NCBI GenBank assembly: GCA_003168295.1
Contig: PMST01000310.1
Location: 1-11,548 of the forward strand
DNA from: Actinomycetota bacterium
GTDB taxonomy: Bacteria; Actinomycetota; Actinomycetes; Streptosporangiales; Streptosporangiaceae
Direction of reading: 5' to 3'
DNA length: 11,548 nucleotides
Part shown: in pieces, positions 1 to 5,657 of the stretch
How positions within the stretch are numbered: the first letter of the stretch is position 1
How the letters are laid out: each line of letters opens with the position of its first letter
The notes under the pieces: generated by a model
Seen by the model: the letters and a program-made list of their open reading frames with translations, nothing else
Database searches by the model: none
What the model was told of the DNA's origin: nothing
Program-made: the position numbers and the translations under genes

Positions 1-585
1 TGCGAGGACGGGGCGTTCGGCGGCGCCGAGGCGGCCGCGGTGCTCGCCGCGGGTACCGCCGCCGGCCTGGGCGCCCGCGTGCACGCGAACCAGCTGGCCC
101 CGGGCCCCGGCGTCCAGGTGGCGGCGCAGGCGGGCGCCGCGTCGGCCGACCACTGCACGTTCCTCACCGACGCCGACGTGGACGCGCTGGCCTGCACGCC
201 GGTCGTCGCGACCCTGCTGCCCGGCGCGGAGTTCGGCTGCCGGCAGCCGTTCCCGGACGCGCGGCGGCTGCTCGACGCGGGTGCCACCGTGGCCCTGGCC
301 ACCGACTGCAACCCCGGTTCCTCGTTCACTTCCAGCATGCCGTTCTGTATCGCGCTCGCGGTCCGGGAGATGCGGATGACGACGGAAGAGGCCGTCTGGG
401 CCGCCACCGCGGGCGGCGCCCGGGCCCTGCGCCGGGACGATATCGGCCATCTCGGCGTGGGCGCCCGAGCCGACCTGATCCTGCTCGAGGCCCCGTCGCA
501 CGCCTATCTCGCCTACCGCCCCGGCGTCCCGCTGATCGCCGCCGTCTGGCAAGCCGGCCGCCTAGCCGCAGGCTCGATCCCCTAG
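1..585 (+). CDS. hutI: Imidazolonepropionase (HutI), C-terminal half, 5' end outside window
   Basis: Hydrolyses imidazolone-5-propionate to N-formimino-L-glutamate, the third step of histidine degradation in the cytoplasm. The frame is open from base 1, so this is the last 194 residues of a protein usually about 400 long. Visible family marks are CEDGAF at the left edge, RVHANQL (His28 of the fragment, predicted metal ligand), SADHC (His51, substrate pocket) and ATDCNPGSS (Asp102, metal ligand), in amidohydrolase-superfamily order. The C-terminus has the usual [11 protein letters not shown] strand of the small composite domain. The stop codon lies in the second copy of a 20-bp tandem duplication (561-600), so the last residues are probably recent. 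The next gene is convergent, its stop 28 bp away, so no hut partner is visible on this side. Family call is firm; the missing N-terminal half cannot be judged. Confidence 0.93.
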   Translation, partial: CEDGAFGGAEAAAVLAAGTAAGLGARVHANQLAPGPGVQVAAQAGAASADHCTFLTDADVDALACTPVVATLLPGAEFGCRQPFPDARRLLDAGATVALATDCNPGSSFTSSMPFCIALAVREMRMTTEEAVWAATAGGARALRRDDIGHLGVGARADLILLEAPSHAYLAYRPGVPLIAAVWQAGRLAAGSIP

Positions 586-600
586 CCGCAGGCCCGGTCT
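561..600. repeat. 20-bp tandem duplication spanning the hutI stop codon
   Basis: Bases 561-580 and 581-600 are two adjacent copies of one 20-base unit beginning CCTAGCCGCAGG, differing at a few positions near the 3' end. The in-frame TAG of hutI (583-585) is in copy two. Because 20 is not a multiple of three, removing either copy would take the present stop out of frame, and the reading frame would run on without an early stop. The duplication therefore appears to have set the current C-terminus (inference). Confidence 0.8.
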
Positions 601-613
601 CCCGCCCTCAGGC

Positions 614-1396
614 TCAGGGCTTCCGGGCGACGCCGCACCACACGGCGGCGGGACTGGCCGCCTGGTGCGGGGAGTCCGGCCGCCACTCGGCGGTCCGCAC
701 GACACCGGGATCGACCAGCTCAAACCCGTCGAACAAGCGTGTCACGCCGGCGCGATCGCGCAGCGTCGCCTTCTCCGCCACGGACTGGTTCAGGCGGCGG
801 ACCATCTCGGTTTGCTGCTCGGTGTCGATATCGCTGGCCGCATGCGAGATCGCGATGAAGCTGCCAGGGACGCACGCGTCCATGACCCGGTTGACGATGC
901 CGCTGGCTTCGGCGTCATCGGCGATGAAGTGCAGGACCGCGATCATCATGACCGCGACCGGCTGGCTGAAGTCCAGGGTGTCCGCCGCGATGGCCAGGAT
1001 GTTGTCCGGGTCTCGCAGATCGGCGTCGATGTAGGCGCACACCCCCTCCGGCTTGCTGGTCAGCAGCGCCCTGGCGTGCGAGAGCACGACGGGATCGTTG
1101 TCGACGTAGACGATCCGGCACTCGGGCGCCACGCTCTGCGCGACCTCATGGGTGTTGTTGGCGGTCGGAATCCCGGTTCCGATGTCGAGGAACTGCCTGA
1201 TCCCCATCTCGGCGGTCAGGAAGCGGACCGCGCGGGCGAGGAAGGCGCGGTTGGCGCGGACCGAGAACACCAGGTTCGGATACGCCGCCAGGGTCCGCTC
1301 GCCGAGTTCCCGGTCGGCGGCGAAATTGTCCTTGCCGCCGAGCCAGTAGTCGTAGACGCGGGCGATATGCGGAACGCTGGTGTCAAAGTTGGGCAT
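614..1396 (-). CDS. DUF574 / Methyltransf_19 SAM-dependent methyltransferase
   Basis: Predicted cytoplasmic S-adenosylmethionine-dependent methyltransferase of the actinobacteria-restricted Methyltransf_19 (DUF574) family, usually about 260-280 residues and often present in many copies per genome; substrate unknown. At 260 residues it is full length. Seen: the family N-terminal signature RVYDYWLGGKDNF (13-25), the SAM motif FLDIGTG (69-75), the ribose-binding acidic strand YVDNDP (97-102), DADLRDP (124-130) and the MMIAVLHFI strand (150-158). The ATG at 1394-1396 is chosen over an in-frame start at 1465 because homologues begin near MPNFDTSVPHIARVYDYW, AGGAG lies 4 bases upstream, and the longer start would overlap the preceding gene. 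It follows the flavin-reductase-like gene by 19 bp on the same strand, so the two are probably co-transcribed. Whether the flavoprotein is functionally linked is unknown. Confidence 0.9.
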   Translation of the reverse strand: MPNFDTSVPHIARVYDYWLGGKDNFAADRELGERTLAAYPNLVFSVRANRAFLARAVRFLTAEMGIRQFLDIGTGIPTANNTHEVAQSVAPECRIVYVDNDPVVLSHARALLTSKPEGVCAYIDADLRDPDNILAIAADTLDFSQPVAVMMIAVLHFIADDAEASGIVNRVMDACVPGSFIAISHAASDIDTEQQTEMVRRLNQSVAEKATLRDRAGVTRLFDGFELVDPGVVRTAEWRPDSPHQAASPAAVWCGVARKP

Positions 1397-1415
1397 GAGG
1401 CTCCTATCGGACGAC

Positions 1416-1931
1416 CTAGAGCCTATCGGGCAGGTAGTGGCGGCGGAAACGGATAAGGGGCTCACCGGCGTCCGCCACGTAGGGCACGCCGGTAACCTGG
1501 GCGATGACCAGCAGATGGTCGCCGGCCGGGATAACCTGCGCCGCGGCGCACTCCAGCGCGGCCAGGCCGCCGTCCACGATCAGCGCGCCAGAGTCCGGGC
1601 CGCGCCGGTGCGGCACGTCGTCGAGTATGAGCCGCGCGCCGGGTCGGCCTTCGGCGGCGAACCGCCCGGCCAGCACGCGCTGGCCGGCCGCAAGCAGCGT
1701 GACGGCGAACCGCGTGACCGGCTCCTCCGCCCGGCCGAACAGCTCGGCCGGATAGGAATCGGACATCAGCGAGACGCCGACCAGCGGCGGGTCCGCGGAC
1801 ACCGCGCAGAACGCGCTGACCGTCGCCCCCACGTCATCGCGGTCGTCGGCCACCGTCAGCAGCGTGACCGCCGTCGCCCACGACGCCAGCGCTCCGGCTA
1901 GATCCGGCGCCGGACCCTCGGTCGCCAGCAT
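1416..1931 (-). CDS. Flavin reductase-like FMN-binding split-barrel protein
   Basis: A 171-residue protein of the flavin reductase-like domain family: FMN-binding split barrels that are either NAD(P)H:flavin oxidoreductase partners of two-component monooxygenases or stand-alone flavoproteins. Seen: an N-terminal helix LAGALASWATAVTLLTV (11-27), matching the family's ALG.FATGVTVVT; the signature GATVSAFCAVSADPPLVGVSL (35-55), whose S/T and PPL contact FMN phosphate in homologues; DHLLVIAQV (138-146); and a C-terminal PLIRFRRHYLP (158-168). The start ATG lacks a clear Shine-Dalgarno sequence and is preceded by two direct copies of GGGCTGACCGC (minus-strand reading). Its neighbours are sppA upstream (98-bp gap) and the DUF574 methyltransferase downstream (19 bp). 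No monooxygenase partner is in the window, so the electron acceptor is unknown. Confidence 0.85.
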   Translation of the reverse strand: MLATEGPAPDLAGALASWATAVTLLTVADDRDDVGATVSAFCAVSADPPLVGVSLMSDSYPAELFGRAEEPVTRFAVTLLAAGQRVLAGRFAAEGRPGARLILDDVPHRRGPDSGALIVDGGLAALECAAAQVIPAGDHLLVIAQVTGVPYVADAGEPLIRFRRHYLPDRL

Positions 1932-1934
1932 CTA

Positions 1935-1970
1935 GCGGTCAGCCCGTGGTGCGCGGTCAGCCCTAGGGCC
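1935..1970. repeat. 18-bp-period direct repeat upstream of the flavin reductase-like gene
   Basis: GCGGTCAGCCC occurs at 1935-1945 and again at 1953-1963, a period of 18 bases; the whole 18-base units match at about 14 positions. Read on the minus strand the first copy ends three bases before the start codon. The core GCTGACCGC also directly precedes the sppA start codon (3758-3766). It may be a decayed tandem duplication or a protein-binding site. Confidence 0.5.
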
Positions 1971-2029
1971 AGCGCGTCGGCGTCCCGCTGCCAGAAGGGT
2001 GGCCGGGCGCTGCGGGAGGGACCGTTCGG

Positions 2030-3757
2030 TCAATTGATTGTCCATGTGCCCGGGAGCATCAGCGGTCCGTACGGTGGCAGGCCGGCCCGGGCCGCCAGCC
2101 GCCACGCGGGACCCCAGGCGTCGGCGAAACCGAGGTCGAACGCGGCCGCCGCGGCGGGCCGCGACTCGCTCGAGGGCGGCGGCCTGAGCTGGTCGAGCGG
2201 GGTGAGCCTGGGGTAGACGCGGAGCGGGGCATCGGCGGGCAGCCCGGCCCGGCGGCGGGCGATCTCGGCTGCGGCCTGCATCCCGCCGAGCTCGTCGACG
2301 AGCCCGTTCTGCGCGGCGTCGGCACCGGTCCAGACCCGTCCCCGGGCCACCTCGTGCACCCGCTCCACACCCATCCTGCGACCCGAGGCCACCTTGCCGA
2401 TGAAGTCCTGGTAGATCGCGTCGAGCCAGATGTTGATCCGGTTCCACTCCTCTTCGGTGAACGGATGGGTCGGCGCGAGCATGTTCGCCCCGCTCCCCAC
2501 GGCCACCGAATCGGTGGTGATGCCGATGCGTTCGAGCGCGTCGGCGAGCACGGGCTTGCCCATGATCACGCCGATCGAGCCGGTGATGGTACCCGGCTGC
2601 GCGACGATGACGTCGGCCGGCGCGGAGATGAAATACCCGCCCGAAGCGGCCACGTCGCTCATCGACACCACCACGGGCTTGCCCGCCGCCCGGAGCCTGA
2701 CCACTTCGCGCCAGATCGTGTCGGAGGCGGTGGCGGATCCGCCGGGGCTGTTAACCCGGAGCAGCACGGCCCGCGCCCGCTCATCAGCAAGCGCCGACCG
2801 CAGCGCGGCCGCCACCGTGTCCGAGCCCATCGCGGTCCCGCCTAGCGGGCTGCGGGTGCTGCGCCCCTGCCTGATCGGGCCGGAGGCGTACACCACGGCC
2901 ACGAAATCCTGGCGACGGCTGGGCAGCCGGCGTGCTCGCTGCGCCAGCACGTGCCCCCGCTGGTAGCGCGCCACGTATTGCAGCGTCGCGTCCGGGCCCG
3001 CTTCCTTGCGGACATCCGCGTACACCTCGTCCCGGTAGCCGAGCGCGTCGACCAGGCCCTCGGTCAGCGCGTCGGCGGCCAGGAACGGGCCGCGGTCGAG
3101 CAGCTCGCGGGCTTGCTCGGCCGTCTTGCCCCGGCGTTCGGCGATGGCGGTGCTGATCTGCTCGGCGATCGAGGCCGCCAGCCGCTCGGAAGCCTCCCGG
3201 GCCGGCGGGGTGAAGCCGCGTTCGGTCAGGTTGTCGGCGGCCGACTTGTACTCGTACCGTTTGGCGCTTTCGAAGGCGATCCCGATCTTGGCCAGCGCGT
3301 CGTGCAGAAACAGCTGCTCGACCGCGATGCCGGTGAGCCCCAAGGTGCCGGACGGCTGCAGGTAGATCCGGTCGAACGCGGTCGCCAGGTAGTACGGCAC
3401 GTTTCCGTGGGTGAACTCGCCGAAGGTCTCGGCCCACGCCACGGCGAGCTTGCCCGACTCGCGGAAGCCGGAGACCGCCTCGCGTATCTCCTGCATCCGG
3501 GCCAGCCCGATCCGGCCGCCGCCCACCTTGACCACGAGCGCCCGGACCCGGTCGTCGTGGTGCGCGCGCCGCAGGCCCTCGATGATGTCGGGCAGCCTGA
3601 TCTTGCGCCGGGACATGATCGCGGACACCGGATCGGTGACCGGCCCCTCACCGATGCCGTCGGTCAGGTCGAGTTCGAGGATCAGCGGCCCGTTCTGGCG
3701 CTGCCGTAGCCTGGAGACCTGTTCGGTCAGCTGAAGGACGAGTGTCACGTCTGCCAT
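2030..3757 (-). CDS. sppA: Signal peptide peptidase SppA, 67K type, without N-terminal membrane anchor
   Basis: A serine protease (family S49) that degrades cleaved signal peptides and other membrane-associated peptides using a Ser-Lys dyad. The 575 residues hold the tandem two-domain arrangement of the 67K class. The N-terminal domain supplies the general-base lysine (Lys171 in RYEYKSAAD). The C-terminal domain supplies the nucleophile (Ser372 in DVAASGGYF), following RVNSPGG (334-340). The Lys-Ser spacing of 201 agrees with E. coli SppA (Lys209/Ser409, from memory). GTITGSIGVIMG (389-400) is also typical. Unlike the E. coli enzyme, residues 1-60 contain no hydrophobic segment, and the upstream frame is closed by a TAA four codons before the ATG, so no longer start can supply an anchor. 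It is first in a leftward group with the flavin reductase-like and methyltransferase genes. Its start codon overlaps that of the divergent gene by two bases, so its promoter must lie inside that gene. Confidence 0.93.
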   Translation of the reverse strand: MADVTLVLQLTEQVSRLRQRQNGPLILELDLTDGIGEGPVTDPVSAIMSRRKIRLPDIIEGLRRAHHDDRVRALVVKVGGGRIGLARMQEIREAVSGFRESGKLAVAWAETFGEFTHGNVPYYLATAFDRIYLQPSGTLGLTGIAVEQLFLHDALAKIGIAFESAKRYEYKSAADNLTERGFTPPAREASERLAASIAEQISTAIAERRGKTAEQARELLDRGPFLAADALTEGLVDALGYRDEVYADVRKEAGPDATLQYVARYQRGHVLAQRARRLPSRRQDFVAVVYASGPIRQGRSTRSPLGGTAMGSDTVAAALRSALADERARAVLLRVNSPGGSATASDTIWREVVRLRAAGKPVVVSMSDVAASGGYFISAPADVIVAQPGTITGSIGVIMGKPVLADALERIGITTDSVAVGSGANMLAPTHPFTEEEWNRINIWLDAIYQDFIGKVASGRRMGVERVHEVARGRVWTGADAAQNGLVDELGGMQAAAEIARRRAGLPADAPLRVYPRLTPLDQLRPPPSSESRPAAAAAFDLGFADAWGPAWRLAARAGLPPYGPLMLPGTWTIN

Positions 3758-3758
3758 G
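3755..3758. other. Overlapping divergent start codons (CATG)
   Basis: CATG at 3755-3758 supplies ATG to sppA on the minus strand (3757-3755) and ATG to the NYN-domain gene on the plus strand (3756-3758). If both starts are right there is no intergenic space and each 5' region lies within the other's coding sequence. The plus-strand gene has a strong SD-like AAGGAGAT at 3777-3784, inside its own frame, which makes its true start uncertain. Confidence 0.6.
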
Positions 3759-4298
3759 CGGTCAGCTTACGGCGCGAAGGAGATCGGGATCGGCGAGCAC
3801 GCAGTCACGATCGTCGTGGACGTAGCCAACGTCATGGGCTCGCGTCCGGACGGCTGGTGGCGGGACCGGGCCGGCGCGGCCGTCCGGCTGCACGCCGAGC
3901 TGGTACGTCTCGCCGCGAGTGGCCGCGCGGTTCCGCCGGGTGAGACCGATCCGCCCGATTTCGTCATGGTGCTCGAAGGCGCCGCCAAGGCCGCCGCCGG
4001 CCGTCTATCCGCCGCCTCGCTAGCCGGCAGTGCGGCCAGAGAAGCGCAGCCGCCCGAAGCGGTGCGGTCGCCCGGAGATGCCGTGCCCGGGGATGCCGTG
4101 CCCGGGGAAGCACGGGCGGGGGAGGTCAGGGTCGTGCTGGCGCCTGGCTCGGGGGATGACGCGATCGTGGCCGTGGTACGGGAGCTGCCTGGGGATCGGG
4201 TGGTCGTGACCGCCGATCGCGAACTGCGCGAACGCTGCGTGGCGGCCGGCGCGACGACCCTGCGCCCCAGTTGGCTGCTCGGCCTGCTGCGTCCGTGA
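3756..4298 (+). CDS. Predicted NYN/PIN-like domain protein (putative ribonuclease)
   Basis: A 180-residue protein resembling small actinobacterial proteins (sometimes labelled NTP pyrophosphohydrolase) that look like NYN/PIN-fold nucleases related to YacP. Seen: a first strand ending TIVVDVANVMGSRPDGWW (18-35) with Asp22 and Asn25; DFVMVLEG (68-75) with Glu74; APGSGDDAIV (129-138) with Asp134/Asp135; and VVTADRELRERC (150-161) with Asp154. This acidic set in this order fits a metal-dependent nuclease site, but activity is inferred. A Pro/Gly/Ala-rich insert (about 93-123) carries an exact in-frame duplication DAVPG-DAVPG. The ATG at 3756 overlaps the divergent sppA start. Codons 8-9 form AAGGAG, but no ATG/GTG/TTG follows at SD distance; the next candidate, GTG 3816, would cut off the first beta strand. 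The gene is probably monocistronic, with two terminator-like hairpins behind it. Confidence 0.72.
   Translation: MRSAYGAKEIGIGEHAVTIVVDVANVMGSRPDGWWRDRAGAAVRLHAELVRLAASGRAVPPGETDPPDFVMVLEGAAKAAAGRLSAASLAGSAAREAQPPEAVRSPGDAVPGDAVPGEARAGEVRVVLAPGSGDDAIVAVVRELPGDRVVVTADRELRERCVAAGATTLRPSWLLGLLRP
4077..4106 (+). repeat. Perfect 15-bp tandem duplication within the NYN-domain gene
   Basis: GATGCCGTGCCCGGG is present twice back to back (4077-4091 and 4092-4106) with no mismatch. It is in frame and codes for DAVPG twice in the Pro/Gly-rich insert between the core motifs, so the change is length-tolerant. Confidence 0.9.
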
Positions 4299-4320
4299 GC
4301 CGGCGGCCAGCTCTTTGATC

Positions 4321-4351
4321 GGGCCACCCGGCCCGTTCAACCGGGTGGCCC
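4321..4351 (+). terminator. Hairpin terminator after the NYN-domain gene
   Basis: A perfect 11-bp stem (GGGCCACCCGG at 4321-4331 with CCGGGTGGCCC at 4341-4351) encloses a 9-base loop, 22 bases after the stop codon. It is followed only by ACTTTCCCT rather than a full T-run, as is common in high-G+C actinomycetes. Confidence 0.75.
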
Positions 4352-4360
4352 ACTTTCCCT

Positions 4361-4392
4361 CTCGCCCCGGCGCACTGGGGCGCCGGAGCGAG
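4361..4392 (+). terminator. Second hairpin in tandem after the NYN-domain gene
   Basis: CTCGC plus CCGGCGC (4361-4373) pairs with GCGCCGG plus GCGAG (4380-4392): 12 paired positions and one C-A mismatch around a 6-base loop. It starts ten bases after the first hairpin. Together they would insulate the small membrane-protein gene from upstream read-through. No T-run follows. Confidence 0.55.
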
Positions 4393-4468
4393 CATCGTAG
4401 CAGGCAGAAAGTCGGACCCGCCCGGTTAGTGTGATAAGTACGCCTTTGAAAATCCTGTGGCTGCCGGC

Positions 4469-4496
4469 TTTACTGGTGTGTTCGGGCCGTTACTGT
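4469..4496 (+). promoter_or_regulatory. Candidate sigma70-type promoter for the small membrane protein
   Basis: TTTACT (4469-4474, four of six matches to TTGACA) lies 16 bases before TACTGT (4491-4496, fitting TAnnnT). Transcription would begin near 4503, just ahead of the GGAGG at 4507-4511. An alternative -35-like TTGAAA is at 4446-4451. Pattern only. Confidence 0.35.
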
Positions 4497-4517
4497 AAGG
4501 CGAGACGGAGGATGTCT

Positions 4518-4757
4518 GTGACTGTCCTGATCGCTGTCGCGATTGTCCTGCTTGTCGCCTTGCTGTTCGCCATCGATCGCGCCAACAAGGCGATGAAACG
4601 CATTCGCCGCCGCCGCGAGGCCAACCGTCGGCTCGTCGCCGCTGCCGCCGTCGCGGAAGCCAAGGACAGACAGCGTAAGGCCACGGCCGAGGCCAGCAAA
4701 GCGCTCACCTCTCTCATGCCGGCTATCCAGGAGCATGACACTCGTCACGTGCCCTAA
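4518..4757 (+). CDS. Small single-pass membrane protein with basic cytoplasmic coil, unknown function
   Basis: A 79-residue protein that I do not recognise. An almost charge-free N-terminal segment, TVLIAVAIVLLVALLFAI (2-19), should span the membrane once. It is followed by a strongly basic stretch (RANKAMKRIRRRREANRR), expected to stay inside by the positive-inside rule, and then an Ala/Glu/Lys/Arg helix likely to form a short coiled coil (about 38-65). The GTG at 4518 is preferred because GGAGG (4507-4511) lies 6 bases upstream; the ATG at 4512 abuts that GGAGG with no spacing, and the in-frame ATG at 4431 has no RBS. It is flanked by hairpins on both sides and so probably stands alone. The function could be membrane tethering or scaffolding, but nothing in the sequence decides this. 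Confidence 0.7.
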   Translation: MTVLIAVAIVLLVALLFAIDRANKAMKRIRRRREANRRLVAAAAVAEAKDRQRKATAEASKALTSLMPAIQEHDTRHVP

Positions 4758-4785
4758 CGGCAGACCCGCACCCATGTGCCAGTGA

Positions 4786-4812
4786 GGCAGCGGCAACCCG
4801 ATGCCGCTTGCC
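4786..4812 (+). terminator. Terminator-like hairpin after the small membrane-protein gene
   Basis: GGC AGCGGCA (4786-4795) pairs with TGCCGCT (4802-4808) and GCC (4810-4812), leaving T4809 bulged and a 6-base loop ACCCGA. It lies 28 bases past the stop codon and has no T-run. Confidence 0.5.
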
Positions 4813-4872
4813 CGTTCGCACCGTGCCCAAAGGCGTCGCCCCTCACCCCCACTAGCCATCTCCTAGGGCTAA

Positions 4873-4915
4873 CGTGTGCAGCTACCCCCCGCCGGATGGG
4901 GGGTAACTGCACACG
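4873..4915. other. 18-bp stem-loop with G6/C6 core
   Basis: Bases 4873-4890 (CGTGTGCAGCTACCCCCC) pair with 4898-4915 (GGGGGGTAACTGCACACG) with a single C-A mismatch, around the 7-base loop GCCGGAT. It could be a terminator, an operator for a dimeric protein, or the first helix of a structured RNA; its symmetry makes it strand-neutral at the DNA level. Confidence 0.7.
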
Positions 4916-4920
4916 ATCAG

Positions 4921-4972
4921 CAGCGACCGCCCCGGGAGGGCGAAATGCACCTTTTGTCTGGCGCGTCGCCTG
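4921..4972 (+). other. Second stem-loop of the structured intergenic region
   Basis: CAGCGACCGCC (4921-4931) can pair with 4960-4972 in three blocks (3, 4 and 4 base pairs), leaving C4964 and C4969 bulged. The 28-base loop carries the A/T-rich AAATGCACCTTTTG, unusual against the G+C of the window. It starts six bases after the first stem-loop. Confidence 0.4.
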
Positions 4973-4980
4973 TTGGGATC

Positions 4981-5026
4981 ATCGTGGATCGCTACCTCCC
5001 GCGGGAGGGAGGCACCGATCCGCGAT
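4981..5026. other. Third stem-loop, 20-position stem, upstream of the metallophosphoesterase
   Basis: Bases 4981-5000 pair with 5007-5026 at 18 of 20 positions (one of them G-T), with mismatches at the 7th and 9th positions of the inner 15-bp block, around loop GCGGGA. The loop side also contains a perfect 14-bp palindrome, CCTCCCGCGGGAGG (4995-5008). It ends 52 bases before the ATG at 5079, so it could belong to that gene's leader or end a separate transcript. Confidence 0.6.
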
Positions 5027-5078
5027 CAGGCGCGGCGGGCGGAAACCGGCCGCAAGGGGCGGACGGCAGGGTCCGGTC

Positions 5079-5612
5079 ATGCGGATGGCCGCAGCGGTGC
5101 CAAGCGGGCAAGATGATGCTGTGCGGGTGGTTGTGCTGGCGGATACTCATGCGCCGCGGCGGTGGCGGGTTTGCCCGCCCCGGGTGGCCGAACACCTACG
5201 CGGCGCGGACCTCATCCTGCACGCAGGCGACGTCTGCACCGCGCCGGTGCTGGTCGAGCTCGCGGAGTACGCCCCCGTCGTCGCCGTGCTCGGGAACAAC
5301 GACGGTCCTGACGTCGCGGCGTGGGGAGCGGCGCCGACCGCGGAACTCGACCTGGACGGGCTCAGCGTGGCCATGGTGCACGACAGCGGCGCGGCCACCG
5401 GACGGCTGGTGCGAATGCGCCGCATGTTCCCGGGCGCGGACCTCGTGGTGTTCGGGCATTCGCACATACCGCTCGACCAGTCCAGTGGTGGTCTGCGGAT
5501 TTTCAATCCAGGTTCGCCGACGGACCGCAGACGCCAGTCGCACGGCACGCTGGGCCTGCTGCGCATCGACGACGGCTGCCTGACCCAAGCCAGCATTGTG
5601 CCGGTGACCTGA
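5079..5612 (+). CDS. YfcE/MJ0936-type metallophosphoesterase
   Basis: A small calcineurin-like phosphoesterase of the YfcE/MJ0936 group, dinuclear-metal enzymes that hydrolyse phosphodiester or phosphomonoester bonds; the physiological substrate is unknown. Numbered from ATG 5079 (177 residues), the metal motifs come in family order: ADTH (Asp22, His24), HAGD (Asp51), LGNND (Asn73-Asp75), VHDSG (His101) and FGHSHIP (His127, His129). NPGSPTDRRR (144-152) is also typical. The start is uncertain: ATG 5079 has AGGG 7 bases upstream, while the in-frame GTG at 5121 would give a protein starting MRVVVLADTH, as many homologues do, but has no clear RBS. It is preceded by the hairpin-rich non-coding stretch and followed by a bidirectional hairpin against the convergent nitroreductase. 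It looks monocistronic. Confidence 0.85.
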   Translation: MRMAAAVPSGQDDAVRVVVLADTHAPRRWRVCPPRVAEHLRGADLILHAGDVCTAPVLVELAEYAPVVAVLGNNDGPDVAAWGAAPTAELDLDGLSVAMVHDSGAATGRLVRMRRMFPGADLVVFGHSHIPLDQSSGGLRIFNPGSPTDRRRQSHGTLGLLRIDDGCLTQASIVPVT

Positions 5613-5624
5613 GCCGGGGGGGTA

Positions 5625-5644
5625 CGGGGGGGATCGTCCCCCCG
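5625..5644. terminator. Bidirectional G6/C6 terminator between convergent genes
   Basis: G-run 5627-5632 pairs with C-run 5638-5643 around loop ATCGT, with a C-G closing pair (5625/5644) across one bulged G. It sits 12 bases after the metallophosphoesterase stop and 13 bases from the nitroreductase stop, and TTTTT follows at 5655-5659 on the plus strand. Confidence 0.7.
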
Positions 5645-5657
5645 AGGCAACACATTT

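Larger units (their letters stand above)
4758..5078. other. 321-bp non-coding stretch with four stem-loops
   Basis: Between the small membrane-protein gene and the metallophosphoesterase I see no convincing gene; an in-frame extension of the latter from ATG 4776 has no RBS and no family-like residues. The stretch holds a terminator-like hairpin at 4786-4812 and three consecutive stem-loops at 4873-5026 (separate entries). No tRNA, no known riboswitch consensus and no clear promoter were recognised. Confidence 0.6.

Noticed and set aside
561..600. Start of a CRISPR-like or longer repeat array
   Set aside because: Only two adjacent copies without spacers; a simple tandem duplication explains it.
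665..1456. Long plus-strand ORF opposite the methyltransferase
   Set aside because: It is the antisense of a clear DUF574 gene; the product is Arg/Asp/His-rich with no domain and has no RBS. Such shadows are usual in high-G+C DNA.
1932..2447. 171-codon minus-strand ORF in another frame at the 3' end of sppA
   Set aside because: It overlaps the well-supported SppA frame, its product is Arg/Ala/Gly-rich without motifs, and the SppA C-terminus is intact, so no frameshift needs to be invoked.
4873..4915. 6C RNA motif
   Set aside because: 6C RNAs carry runs of C in hairpin loops; here the C6 run is paired with a G6 run in the stem, and the second 6C hairpin is absent.
4921..5026. ydaO (cyclic di-AMP) or cobalamin riboswitch
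   Set aside because: The conserved core sequences of these classes, as I know them, are not present, and the downstream gene is not a typical target.
4776..5078. N-terminal extension of the metallophosphoesterase by about 100 residues
   Set aside because: No RBS, no similarity to family N-termini, and the extension would translate through all three stem-loops; the family starts directly at the first beta strand.
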